Of a stretch of DNA of 52,430 bases, positions 43,618 through 52,430 are shown in pieces (position 1 is the stretch's first letter; each line of letters opens with the position of its first letter). The notes beneath the pieces were generated by a model that worked only from the letters and a program-made list of their open reading frames with translations, searched no databases and was not told the DNA's origin. Made by a program: the position numbers and the translations under genes. This stretch comes from JAAYJT01 sp037446395 (lineage in GTDB: Bacteria > Bacteroidota > Bacteroidia > Bacteroidales > JAAYJT01), in NCBI GenBank assembly GCA_037446395.1, contig JBBIIP010000021.1, forward strand, positions 1 to 52,430, given 5' to 3'.

Positions 43618-46242
43618 TTAGTGTAATAGGATTATTTTTTGTTGAGCGGTCCCTATATTAGTAACGAGAGTTACAAGGTAGATACCAGGTTCAAGTCTGT
43701 TATTCCTTCTACCCAACCCATTCCAGCTGAATTGATGGACACCTCCGGACAACCCTCCTGAATGCAGTGTAATAATTTGTTTTCCGGCCAAGTTCAGCAC
43801 CTCTAACTTTCCATTGCAATCTTCAGCCAGGTAACATTCGATTTCGATATTTGACGCTAGCCTTCCGGGTTTAAATGGGTTCGGCGAAACCGGTCGCAAA
43901 AAGACACCACGGCTGCCAGGGGTGTTCAACTGCTCTTCAATCGAGGTTAGGTTTCCCAAGTTAAGTTTGTAGGCTGAGCACCCATACGTTCCGATTATCA
44001 GCGATCGCGTCGGGTGATGAATTTTCATGGAGGTTACCGGCACATTTGGAATTCCGTTCGAAAGTCCACTCCAGAATTGGCCTCCATTTTCGGTATAAAA
44101 TATTCCGGCATCGGTTCCCACAAAAATTCTGTTTTGTTTTCCCGGGTCAACCACTATCGCATTTACTGGCAACTGGGGTAGATTTCCGCTTATTGATTGC
44201 CAGTTGCCGCCTGAGTTTTCAGATTTAAAAACATGAGGATGGGGTTCATCCCAGCGAAACCCTGATACTGTAACGTAAACAGTATTGGGCTGAAAAGGAT
44301 CAAACGCAACGCGTGTAATCCATCGCAACGGAAGGCCAACGGAAATATCACTCCAGGTTGCACCGCCAGTTGTGGTTAAATGTACACGGCCATCATCGGT
44401 TCCGGCGATGATTCGGTTTGGATTGAGTGCAGATATATCAATGGTAGTGATGGTGCTGAATCCTGAAGTAGCAAGATTACGCGTCAGGTCGTTGCTGATG
44501 GGTGTCCAGCTGTCTCCACGATTTGTGGTTCTCCAGATTCGATAGGTTCCAAAATAAAGTATTGTAGGGTCGGTGGGATGCATGACAAAGGGCGATGACC
44601 AATTGGTACGTGCATCGAAGGCGCCGCCAATATACTGGAAAGTGTTACCGCCATTCATAGATCGGTTCAGTCCTCCCCACTGTGATTCCGCAAAGATGAT
44701 ATTTGAATTGGTATAATCGACCGCGCAATAAAATCCATCTCCTCCCAAAATCCTTTGCCAATCATTTGTTGCCCCAGTAGGGGTTCTGACAGTGTTGTTA
44801 TCCTGCGTCCCACCATAAACTCTTTGGGGGTTCAGATGGTCAACTTCGATTGCATAAAATTGCGTGAGCGGGAGGTTGTTTATTTTAGACCAGTTAGTTC
44901 CATGATTATTACTGGTGTATAATCCTCCATCGTTCCCTAGTACAATAAAATTTGTATTTGGATCAATAAACATTGCATGCTGATCAACGTATACAGTGTT
45001 AATATTTGCATACCCGGCCAGTTCGGTATATGAATTACCACCGTTTTCGGAGCGAAACAATTCTACGCCAAGCACCCAAAATCGGTTTTCGTTATTCGGG
45101 TCAACCCTGATTTGTCCGAAATACCATCCAAAATTTCGGTTCATATTGGTCAGGGCCGCATCGTTGGTTTGTACCCAGTTTGCGCCATGATTATTGCTGC
45201 GATACACACTTGCAACGTTGCTGCTTCCTACAAGGCGATCAACAAATGCATATAAGACTGCCGGATTTGACCTTGAAATTGCAATGCCTATTCTGCCCGT
45301 TTGTGATGCCACTGGTAAACCATTGCTCAGCTGCGACCAGGTATTGCCTCCATCGGTGGTTTTGAAAATTCCGGAGGTAGGGCCGTGCGAACGCCGGTAA
45401 GTCAATCCACGCATTCGTTCCCACATAGCAGCATAGAGTGTACTTGGCTCGGTTGGGTGTTGAACGATATCTACACCTGCAGTTGAGTCTGAAACGAACA
45501 ATATTCTTGTCCAGGTGCTTCCCCCGTCTGAGCTGCGAAATATGCCTCGCTGTTCGTTTTTGGAAAAAAGAGTGCCACAAGCAGCAACATAAACACGTTG
45601 GCTATTGCTGTAATCTACAATGATTCGGCCGAAATAAGCAGCGTTTTGTAATCCGGTGTGCTGCCAGGTGTTGCCTCCATCCGCAGATTTATAAATTCCA
45701 TTCCCAATGAAGCTGTAGCTCGAAGCATTTGCTTCGCCGGTGCCTGCGTATAACACATTTGGATTGTTGGGATCAATGGCAAGTGCGCCGATTGAAATCA
45801 CGGGCGATTGTGTAAATACGTTTTCCCAGGTAGCACCCGAGTTTGTAGTCTTGAAAATCCCACCCGATGCAGCTCCTATGAACCATGTTGCCGGTTGCCC
45901 CGGATGAATGGCTAGATCCGTGATTCTTCCGCCAATGTTATAGGGTCCTAGCGGCTCCCAGGAGGTTTTCAGGGTCGGTGAATTCCGATGCAACATTTCG
46001 GCTTGGGCAAGTGCGTGCAAATAGTGGCCGTGATCGAACTTTCCGTGGGGATAAAGCTTTTGTTTTGCCAGCCAGTCATTTGGGATAGCTTTAGGTCCGC
46101 TTAATTGTGTCAAGGCGAAGAAAGCATCTTGAGAATCCGGCTTCAAAGGGTGATTAAAAACTATTAGTGCCGCGAAGGCCAGATAGATGCAAACCAGTAT
46201 AATAAAGACCCTATTCAGATTCATGACTATAAAATTAATCAA
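43618..46242 (-). CDS. T9SS-exported beta-propeller protein (sortilin/BNR-repeat type)
   Basis: An 874-residue secreted protein: N-terminal TM/signal helix (about 10-30), then many BNR/Asp-box type repeats such as SGGIFKTTNSGATWENV, IYKSADGGNTWQHT and VFKSENSGGNWQSISG. These form one or two sortilin/VPS10-like propellers over residues 90-770. The end carries a Por-type sorting domain: VSPNPFKPG, then GKLEVLNLAGKQI and PGIYLVTLVTNIGTAQQKIILLH. It should pass the outer membrane through the type IX system. The ligand is unknown; propellers of this type often bind glycans or proteins. Confidence 0.9.
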   Translation of the reverse strand: MINFIVMNLNRVFIILVCIYLAFAALIVFNHPLKPDSQDAFFALTQLSGPKAIPNDWLAKQKLYPHGKFDHGHYLHALAQAEMLHRNSPTLKTSWEPLGPYNIGGRITDLAIHPGQPATWFIGAASGGIFKTTNSGATWENVFTQSPVISIGALAIDPNNPNVLYAGTGEANASSYSFIGNGIYKSADGGNTWQHTGLQNAAYFGRIIVDYSNSQRVYVAACGTLFSKNEQRGIFRSSDGGSTWTRILFVSDSTAGVDIVQHPTEPSTLYAAMWERMRGLTYRRSHGPTSGIFKTTDGGNTWSQLSNGLPVASQTGRIGIAISRSNPAVLYAFVDRLVGSSNVASVYRSNNHGANWVQTNDAALTNMNRNFGWYFGQIRVDPNNENRFWVLGVELFRSENGGNSYTELAGYANINTVYVDQHAMFIDPNTNFIVLGNDGGLYTSNNHGTNWSKINNLPLTQFYAIEVDHLNPQRVYGGTQDNNTVRTPTGATNDWQRILGGDGFYCAVDYTNSNIIFAESQWGGLNRSMNGGNTFQYIGGAFDARTNWSSPFVMHPTDPTILYFGTYRIWRTTNRGDSWTPISNDLTRNLATSGFSTITTIDISALNPNRIIAGTDDGRVHLTTTGGATWSDISVGLPLRWITRVAFDPFQPNTVYVTVSGFRWDEPHPHVFKSENSGGNWQSISGNLPQLPVNAIVVDPGKQNRIFVGTDAGIFYTENGGQFWSGLSNGIPNVPVTSMKIHHPTRSLIIGTYGCSAYKLNLGNLTSIEEQLNTPGSRGVFLRPVSPNPFKPGRLASNIEIECYLAEDCNGKLEVLNLAGKQIITLHSGGLSGGVHQFSWNGLGRRNNRLEPGIYLVTLVTNIGTAQQKIILLH

Positions 46243-46333
46243 TTAATCGCAATCCATCGGGTATTATCAGATTTTCCTATTAATTAAGTCCGTAAGACTA
46301 ATATTGTTCTTCAGGGGGCTTGTTTCATTTATC

Positions 46334-46933
46334 CTATAATTTAGACACCTCAGTCGTCTCATTAAATTGCTCGTTTATGCCTTCAGAGAGTTCAAATATT
46401 TGCCTGAATGAGCGAATCTCTAGTTTTTCGGTCGAATAGAAAAGTGTGTTTGCACGCGAAATAAAATCTTTTGTAATCGAGAAACGTAAAAATTCAGTTT
46501 TCAAATTTTCTTCGCCTAGTCTTATTCTATCCAATGCGTCCGCGTCCTTCAGCAATGCAGTTGTTTTCCAGAAAGGGTTGGATTTGGGTATTTCAAAACC
46601 CTCAGAGTGGTTTTTTACGGCGGCTCCGATTTCTTCGATTTCGTATGCATTAATTCCTTGCAGGCAAAAAAATTCTTTAAATGTCGGCAGTTTTTCTTCG
46701 GCTGCCCACTGCCCGTGATGATGACACAGTCCATCGTGCTTACGCGACATATCGTGAATAAATGCAGCGCAAAACGCAAGTCTTTTTTCACGTTCAAACC
46801 TGAGTTCGTTTCCAAGTTGAAGTACGTGACACATCACCCTATAGGTATGATTAATTCCGTGCAGGCTGCTTTGGTTGTCAAAATATCCGGCATTGAGGTT
46901 GAACTTAAAGACATCGAAATCCTTGAAAATCAT
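46334..46933 (-). CDS. HD-domain metal-dependent phosphohydrolase
   Basis: A 199-residue cytoplasmic protein. HD ligands are visible as HGINHTYRVM (His25-29), AFIHDMSR (H60 D61), the HHHGQ stretch near 71-75 and DADALDRIRLG (about 134-144), where the last Asp is expected. The substrate is unknown. Its start overlaps the ftcD stop by four bases (ATGA), so translation is probably coupled. This places it in the histidine-degradation operon, although the family has no known role there. Confidence 0.85.
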   Translation of the reverse strand: MIFKDFDVFKFNLNAGYFDNQSSLHGINHTYRVMCHVLQLGNELRFEREKRLAFCAAFIHDMSRKHDGLCHHHGQWAAEEKLPTFKEFFCLQGINAYEIEEIGAAVKNHSEGFEIPKSNPFWKTTALLKDADALDRIRLGEENLKTEFLRFSITKDFISRANTLFYSTEKLEIRSFRQIFELSEGINEQFNETTEVSKL

Positions 46934-48618
46934 GTTTTGATTTTTGAGTTTACGATAGTTAGGATTTCTTTTTCAAGTTCTACGGCCTGTGATTCTATAC
47001 TCGCACCACCTGAAAGAACTCCTTCAATAAATGATTTGTCATCCAATCCGCCGGCATTAATTTTAACATTTAAATAGGCACCCATCACCGCGGTTCGGGC
47101 GCACAAAGCACCAACGCCTGCATCTGAAACCGAATTTGGGTTCCCGATCTCTGCCATGGATTTTAATATTTCCATTGATTCAAGGCACTTCTGCATTACC
47201 TTGTATGGAACCTCAATGGCATGACGTGTAGCTGACTGGATGGTGTCATGGCGGTAAGTTTTTTCTTCGGTTGTTCCTTTTGGCAATGCAAATGCATCCA
47301 TAATTTTATTGAAAGCCCGGGTGTCTTCATCAACTAAAAATAGCAATTCATCCTTTATCATCTGTCCTCGTTCGGCCCAGTCAGAAAAAAGTTCCCAGCG
47401 TTCGTCCCATCCGGCTTTGTGCGACGAAAGATTTGCCACCATGGTTCCAAGCGACACTCCGAGTGCTCCAACATAGGCTGAAATGGAACCACCTCCCGGA
47501 GCCGGTGACTCAGAGGCTGTTTCGTTTGCAAATTCCTTGCAAGTAGAGTCAACAAGGTATCTTTGTTGAGACTGGCGCAAAATGTATTCAATAATTTTTT
47601 CTTCGGGTTTGAAAGGCTTCAAGTCATCCAGTCCAAGCGATTTTACCGCTATTTTGATGAGTTCTTCTTCCGAAACGCCCACAGATCGTTGTTGTTTTCG
47701 TAAAAAGTATTTCCCGGCATCAATCATTGCTTTTAGCGGAATCAGGCCTACCAACTCCGAGCCTGTAACACGAATTCCGCGGTCTGCTGCCTTTTTGCAC
47801 GCTTCTTCGAAAGCAATATGAACCGGAGTGATTGAAATATTCGTCAGGTTGATGGAAATTTGTGCAATGCCATATTCTTCAATAAACCAGCCGATTGCCT
47901 TGCATGCTTTGAGGCTGCCCGGAATATATATTGGCTCTCCATGGGTATCAGTTTTAATTTTTCCTGTGATTGGATTGCCTTCGCGCACAGGACGTCCTTT
48001 TTCGCGTATATCAAAAGCAATGGCATTTGCCCGGCGTGTTGAGGTGGTATTTAGGTTTACGTTATAGGCTACTAAAAAGTCGCGTGCTCCCACTGCAATC
48101 GCCCCTGACTTTTCGTTGAAGGTGGCGGGTCCGAAATCGGGTTTCCATTCGGGTTTTGCCAATTTCTCAGGCAAACCTTCATATTCTCCTGCACGGCAGT
48201 TGGCCAGGTTTTTCCGTTCGGGTGTGAACGCGGCATTTTCATAACAGTAAACCGGAATCTGCAATTCATTCCCAATGCGTTCGGCCAGTTTGTGTGCATA
48301 AGCAGCTGTTTCTTGCATTGTGATGCCAGAAATTGGCACCAAAGGGCAAACGTCAGTGGCACCAAACCGTGGATGCTCTCCTTTGTGCTTACGCATATCA
48401 ATTAATTCACTGGCTTTTTTCGCAGCACGAAAGGCAGCTTCAATCACCGACCCAGGGGTTCCAACAAAGGTTACAACTGTTCGGTTCGTGGCTGATCCCG
48501 GGTCCACATCGAGCAATTTTACGCCTTCAACCGCTTGTATCTGATCAGTGATTTGTTTAATGATTGTCATGTCGCGGCCTTCGCTGAAATTCGGAACGCA
48601 TTCAATGAGTTGATTCAT
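46930..48618 (-). CDS. ftcD: bifunctional glutamate formimidoyltransferase / formimidoyl-THF cyclodeaminase
   Basis: Transfers the formimino group from formiminoglutamate to tetrahydrofolate and then deaminates it to 5,10-methenyl-THF, linking histidine breakdown with one-carbon metabolism. The 562 residues have the transferase domain first (MNQLIECVPNFSEGRD; HPRFGATDVCPLVPISG; about 1-330). The cyclodeaminase domain follows (ETASESPAPGGGSISAYVGALG, about 365-555). It is downstream of hutI, with a 103-base gap, and upstream of the HD gene, which overlaps it. Confidence 0.96.
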   Translation of the reverse strand: MNQLIECVPNFSEGRDMTIIKQITDQIQAVEGVKLLDVDPGSATNRTVVTFVGTPGSVIEAAFRAAKKASELIDMRKHKGEHPRFGATDVCPLVPISGITMQETAAYAHKLAERIGNELQIPVYCYENAAFTPERKNLANCRAGEYEGLPEKLAKPEWKPDFGPATFNEKSGAIAVGARDFLVAYNVNLNTTSTRRANAIAFDIREKGRPVREGNPITGKIKTDTHGEPIYIPGSLKACKAIGWFIEEYGIAQISINLTNISITPVHIAFEEACKKAADRGIRVTGSELVGLIPLKAMIDAGKYFLRKQQRSVGVSEEELIKIAVKSLGLDDLKPFKPEEKIIEYILRQSQQRYLVDSTCKEFANETASESPAPGGGSISAYVGALGVSLGTMVANLSSHKAGWDERWELFSDWAERGQMIKDELLFLVDEDTRAFNKIMDAFALPKGTTEEKTYRHDTIQSATRHAIEVPYKVMQKCLESMEILKSMAEIGNPNSVSDAGVGALCARTAVMGAYLNVKINAGGLDDKSFIEGVLSGGASIESQAVELEKEILTIVNSKIKT

Positions 48619-48721
48619 AGATTATTATTTTATTTGTGTGTTAGTATTCTTGATAAGTAGAAAATTGTTTTTGATAATAATTCCGATTTTTGAATGAATG
48701 GCAACCCGTCACTTCTGTTTT

Positions 48722-49975
48722 CTAAACAATTTTTCCATTGAGGATTGTTGTTTCAACCTTGTTACTTCCGTAAGCATACGGCATGTATGCATATGATGGT
48801 ATCTTTTTGGTAATAAACAAATTAGCTTTTTTGCCGATGGAAATACTTCCAAGTTCCTCGCTTAAACCCATGGCATATGCACCGTTAAGGGTGGTTGCAT
48901 TGATTGCTTCTTCCGGCGTCATGCGATACTTGATACAACCCATAGAGAGAATCAATTGCATATTGCCCGAAGGAGAAGATCCAGGATTGAAGTCACTAGC
49001 CAGGGCAATGGGTAACCCTGCATCTATCATTTTTCTGACAGGTGCCCATGGCATACCCAGGAAAAAACTTGCCCCCGGTAATGCGGTAGGCATGGTTTCT
49101 GAAGCCAGTAAAAGTTCAATTTCCTCGTTGCCCGTGAATTCAAGATGATCAACTGAGAGGGCATTATATTTGACTCCAACCTGAATGCCTCCTGAAAAAT
49201 CGAGTTCGTTGGCATGAATCTTAGGGCGAAGTCCATATTTTATTCCCGCCATAAGCATGCGCTCAGTTTCTTCAACAGTGAAAAAACCCCGATCACAGAA
49301 TACATCAATAAAATCGGCGAGGCCTTCAGAGGCAATCATTGGAATCATTTCATTGATTACCAGGTCGACATATTCTTGCTGCCTTGTTTTGAATTCGGCC
49401 GGTACTGCATGCGCACCAAGAAAAGTTGCAACGATGGTGATAGGCTGAGTTTCTTTGAGTTTACGTATCACCCGAAGCAATTTAATTTCATCCTGGGTGT
49501 TCAGTCCATATCCGCTTTTTATTTCAACCGCTCCTGTTCCATAGCTTATGATTTCTTGAATGCGCTCAAGCGACTGATCGAAAAGTTGTTGCTCACTTGT
49601 TTGGTGCAAGAGTTTGGCTGAATTCAGGATGCCTCCTCCCCTTTTGGCTATTTCTTCATAAGTCAGGCCTTTAATCTTGTCAACATATTCTATTTCCCTG
49701 CTGCCTGCAAAGACGAGGTGGGTGTGCGAATCGCAAAAACACGGAAATAGCATTTTTCCTGTGGCATCGAGGGTAATGTTAATGTGTTGGCCTGAAATAT
49801 TTTGATCATCGGCAAGGTCGTTCATTTTGCCAAAAGACTGTATAAATCCATCTCTGATAAAAAGGTAGCTGTCTGAAAGATTGAAAAGTATATTCATTTT
49901 TTTGCCGCGCACCAGTTGCCTGGGGGCTTCATCAACATTTACCAGTTCGCGAATGTTTTCGACTAAAATATTCAT
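48722..49975 (-). CDS. hutI: imidazolonepropionase
   Basis: Amidohydrolase that opens imidazolone-5-propanoate to N-formimino-glutamate, the third step of histidine breakdown. It has FCDSHTHLVFAGSRE with metal His residues, IKSGYGLN, HANELDFSGG and ALASDFNPGSSPSGNMQ with the catalytic Asp. I start at MNILVENIREL (417 residues) rather than the ATG at 50026, whose extra 17 residues look like untranslated leader. hutH and hutU are not in the window. ftcD follows on the same strand. Confidence 0.95.
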   Translation of the reverse strand: MNILVENIRELVNVDEAPRQLVRGKKMNILFNLSDSYLFIRDGFIQSFGKMNDLADDQNISGQHINITLDATGKMLFPCFCDSHTHLVFAGSREIEYVDKIKGLTYEEIAKRGGGILNSAKLLHQTSEQQLFDQSLERIQEIISYGTGAVEIKSGYGLNTQDEIKLLRVIRKLKETQPITIVATFLGAHAVPAEFKTRQQEYVDLVINEMIPMIASEGLADFIDVFCDRGFFTVEETERMLMAGIKYGLRPKIHANELDFSGGIQVGVKYNALSVDHLEFTGNEEIELLLASETMPTALPGASFFLGMPWAPVRKMIDAGLPIALASDFNPGSSPSGNMQLILSMGCIKYRMTPEEAINATTLNGAYAMGLSEELGSISIGKKANLFITKKIPSYAYMPYAYGSNKVETTILNGKIV

Positions 49976-50071
49976 ATCTATGAGTTTGCACGAAAAGCAC
50001 CCTGCGAAATTAATAAATATAGCCATTGCATCTACTGCTGCTCACTTTTCGGATGACAAAAACCAGGCAGA

Positions 50072-50105
50072 TTTGGTTTATTTAAGTATTAATTACTTAC
50101 TTTTG
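50072..50105 (+). promoter_or_regulatory. probable promoter of the C10 protease gene
   Basis: TTTG at 50072-50075, a 22-base spacer, then TACTTTTG at 50098-50105. Both boxes and the spacing fit the Bacteroidota -33/-7 pattern, 37 bases before the ATG. This is the clearest promoter in the window. Confidence 0.6.
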
Positions 50106-50142
50106 TATCTTCACTTTTATACAAAATCATAGACATAAACCC

Positions 50143-52281
50143 ATGAGTATTAAACAAGTACTTCTTATTGTGCTATTATTGGCAGTACTCGGGCCAAAAG
50201 CTTTTTCGGCTAAGGTAGAACGAGCAGATGCCAAACGTGCTGCCCAACACTTCATGGCTGGGCGCCAGCTTGCATTTTCATCGCACAAAATGGCAAGCAC
50301 CGAGGTTGATGAAATCATTGAACATTACCATAGTGGTGTATTGGCATTTTACGTGATAAATTTCGAACTTGGAGGTTTCGTAATACTTTCGGCTGATGAT
50401 ATCCTGAAACCTGTAATCGGTTATGCCTATGAGGGCCGCTACAGTAATTCGAACCAGCCATGTTGCTTCAAAGATTTTATCAATTACCGCGCCGAAGAAG
50501 CTGCCTATGCAATTTGTTCAGAACTGACTGCTTCGCCTGACATCAAACAAGAATGGAGTCAGTTATTGAACGGAGAAATTACCAATCCTGTACCGAAAAA
50601 TGTAATGGCGGAGGTTTTGCCACTGTTGACCACAAAATGGAATCAGGATTATCCTTACAATGCACTCTGCCCAGTCGATGCTGCAGGGCCTGGCGGGCGA
50701 GTATATGCAGGTTGCGTGGCAACAGCGATGGCTATTATCATGCACTATTGGCGATATCCTGTTCGTGGCCAGGGAGAGAAGACACACTATACATCGTACG
50801 GTCCTTTGTACGCAAATTTCGGAACTACCTTTTATAACTTTGATGGGATGTTAAATTCCATCAATGCATTCAGCGGCGATGCAATTCTTCCAATGGCATT
50901 GATTCAATATCATTGCGGTATTGCTGTAAATATGAGTTATAGTCCAAGCGGGTCGGGGGCACAGAGCACATCGGTACCTGCGGTGATAAAGTCTTTTTTT
51001 GGCTATCGGTCATCTGCATCGTTGGTTAATCGCTCAGGCTATAGTTATGATGTTTGGAAAAACCTGCTAAAAAGCCAGCATAATTCGGGATTTCCGGTAT
51101 ATTACTCAGGATTCCCGTCATCGGGTGCAGGGCATGCGTGGGTAACAGATGGTTTCCAGGACGGAACCGAAGATACCTTCTTTCACCAAAATTGGGGTTG
51201 GGGAGGTGCATATAACGGGTTTTTTCTACTTACGAATCTTAATCCGGGGAATGATCCTCCTTTCAATATGGGACAACAAGCAATTATAAATTTTGCTCCA
51301 CCCACCGATGTATATCCATATAATTGTCCACCCGGCACAAAAATTATTACCGGCCAGCGTGGCTCGTTGGAAGATGGCAGCGGGCCTGTTCAAAATTATC
51401 TGAACAATTCTACCTGCAGCTATTTAATTGCACCTGCTGATTCGGTAAATACGATCACCCTTAGCTTTGTGCGATTCAATACCACTCCAAATGATATATT
51501 AACTATCTATGATGGTTCCAACGCAAGCGCACCGGTCTTAGGGACCTTTTCGGGATCAACCTTGCCTTCAACTGTTACCAGCAGCGGAAACAGAATGTAT
51601 ATCACTTTTAATACGGATGCTTCAGAAAACGCCAACGGTTTTTTGGCTGAGTACAGCTGCTCCTTGCCTGTTTTCTGTAGCGGTACTGTCAACCTCACAG
51701 CGCCTTCAGGCACATTCAGTGACGGTAGTGGAAGCAAAAATTATAACAATCGCATCCTATGCCGCTGGTGGATAAAGCCTCCAAATGCAAGCACACTCAC
51801 CTTAAATTTCACTTCCCTTGACACTGAAACTGGTGCTGACATTGTTCGCGTGATGCAGACTCCCGGCAATGCGATACTTGGAGACTTCTCAGGCAACACA
51901 CTACCGGGGCCAATTTTCTCTAGCACCGGGCAGGTAATGATCATTTTCTCCTCAAATGATTTTAATACTGCACAAGGTTTCACTGCTCAATATACTACTA
52001 CTACTGTTGGGGTGAGTGAAATTGAAAACTTTGAAAACTTTTACCTTGGACCAAACCCAGCCCATGACTTGTTTAACCTTGCTTTTTCGGTCAGAGAGCA
52101 ACAAAATGTAAGAATTACGATCTCCACTATTGACGCTAAAACTGTATATCTTGAGAAAATAGATAACTTGCAAGGCACCCTACATCGAGTGATAGACGTT
52201 TCAGCCTACACTCCTGGAATATATATCGTGAACCTCTCCAGCGAAAAAGGCCATACAACCCAAAAACTAGTTGTCAATTAG
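50143..52281 (+). CDS. T9SS-exported C10 cysteine peptidase with two CUB domains
   Basis: A 712-residue secreted protease of the streptopain/interpain type. It has a signal peptide (1-23) and an inhibitory prodomain starting KVERADAKRAAQHFMA (about 24-120). The peptidase domain follows, with the catalytic Cys in VYAGCVATAMAI (near 190) and His in SGAGHAWVTDG (near 330). Two CUB-like beta domains lie at about 400-505 and 508-615. The Por sorting domain (FYLGPNPAHDLFNL to KGHTTQKLVVN) lies at the end. It should be secreted through the type IX system and matured by removal of the prodomain. It is monocistronic, with its own promoter and terminator. Confidence 0.95.
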   Translation: MSIKQVLLIVLLLAVLGPKAFSAKVERADAKRAAQHFMAGRQLAFSSHKMASTEVDEIIEHYHSGVLAFYVINFELGGFVILSADDILKPVIGYAYEGRYSNSNQPCCFKDFINYRAEEAAYAICSELTASPDIKQEWSQLLNGEITNPVPKNVMAEVLPLLTTKWNQDYPYNALCPVDAAGPGGRVYAGCVATAMAIIMHYWRYPVRGQGEKTHYTSYGPLYANFGTTFYNFDGMLNSINAFSGDAILPMALIQYHCGIAVNMSYSPSGSGAQSTSVPAVIKSFFGYRSSASLVNRSGYSYDVWKNLLKSQHNSGFPVYYSGFPSSGAGHAWVTDGFQDGTEDTFFHQNWGWGGAYNGFFLLTNLNPGNDPPFNMGQQAIINFAPPTDVYPYNCPPGTKIITGQRGSLEDGSGPVQNYLNNSTCSYLIAPADSVNTITLSFVRFNTTPNDILTIYDGSNASAPVLGTFSGSTLPSTVTSSGNRMYITFNTDASENANGFLAEYSCSLPVFCSGTVNLTAPSGTFSDGSGSKNYNNRILCRWWIKPPNASTLTLNFTSLDTETGADIVRVMQTPGNAILGDFSGNTLPGPIFSSTGQVMIIFSSNDFNTAQGFTAQYTTTTVGVSEIENFENFYLGPNPAHDLFNLAFSVREQQNVRITISTIDAKTVYLEKIDNLQGTLHRVIDVSAYTPGIYIVNLSSEKGHTTQKLVVN

Positions 52282-52328
52282 GTAGAGAATCGTATTGGTT
52301 TAACCGTTAAAAGACATATTGAACACCA

Positions 52329-52365
52329 AATAAAGCGGCTGCCCTTTTAGGGCAGCCGCTTTATT
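52329..52365 (+). terminator. strong bidirectional terminator hairpin after the C10 protease gene
   Basis: A perfect inverted repeat, AATAAAGCGGCTGCCC (52329-52344) with GGGCAGCCGCTTTATT (52350-52365), extends one more T-A pair and has a 3-base TTT loop. It lies 47 bases past the stop. The A/T ends on both sides suit either strand, so a convergent gene may lie just outside the window. Confidence 0.85.
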
Positions 52366-52430
52366 ACAGATTTTGTGGCAATGTGCTGAAAAATGGTTGG
52401 TAGGATTTTCTAAATTTTTACGTATATTTC

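Overview
The window looks like a chromosomal segment of a Bacteroidota bacterium. The evidence is a complete Bat (aerotolerance) operon, two proteins with type IX secretion (Por) C-terminal sorting domains, a SusB-like GH97 enzyme, a single-chain glycine dehydrogenase, a short phosphoglycerate dehydrogenase with a Lys in place of the catalytic His, and several promoter-like TAnnTTTG (-7) boxes. Genes are dense and mostly housekeeping. I see no rRNA, tRNA, CRISPR array, insertion sequence or phage.

Layout. 1-4.3 kb (minus strand): an unidentified partial gene, lon, a GlmU-like left-handed beta-helix protein and zinc-independent ribosomal protein L31. 4.4-10.1 kb: a LuxC-like acyl-CoA reductase divergent from serC, serA, a four-helix-bundle (S23-type) gene, DUF1015 and a 59-residue winged-helix protein. 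10.2-20 kb (minus): a class III cyclase that has lost its catalytic Arg, then the Bat operon, transcribed moxR, DUF58, membrane protein, batA, batB-batC fusion, batD, batE. 20.1-25.4 kb (minus): membrane pyrophosphatase and gcvP. 25.7-29.2 kb (plus): DUF151-UVR nuclease, nucleoside transporter, thyA, folA. 29.3-34.5 kb (minus): an exported 'asparagine synthetase B'-labelled protein, a membrane protein, dnaB and a Cas4-like/DUF2779 protein with a decayed exonuclease domain. 34.7-35.8 kb (plus): lipoprotein MsrA and a free-methionine-R-sulfoxide reductase. 35.9-36.9 kb (minus): ECF sigma factor and a PepSY-like protein. 37.1-43.5 kb (plus): an envelope cluster (helical lipoprotein, two L,D-transpeptidases, a transpeptidase-like protein without catalytic residues), then GH97 and an O6-alkylguanine methyltransferase. 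43.6-50 kb (minus): a large T9SS beta-propeller protein, and hutI-ftcD-HD hydrolase. 50.1-52.3 kb (plus): a T9SS-exported C10 cysteine protease.

How the genes work together. serC/serA make serine; GcvP, FtcD, ThyA and FolA all touch the folate one-carbon pool. HutI and FtcD are the last two steps of histidine degradation. The Bat operon pairs a MoxR AAA ATPase with membrane VWA proteins. MsrA and fRMsr repair the two methionine sulfoxide forms in different compartments.

The most unusual part is 35.9-40.7 kb. An ECF sigma factor with a PepSY-like partner is divergent from a four-gene peptidoglycan cluster. In that cluster the first lipoprotein resembles the N-terminal domain of the first transpeptidase, and the last gene looks like a catalytically dead transpeptidase. 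I regard this as the best candidate for an undescribed cell-envelope module.
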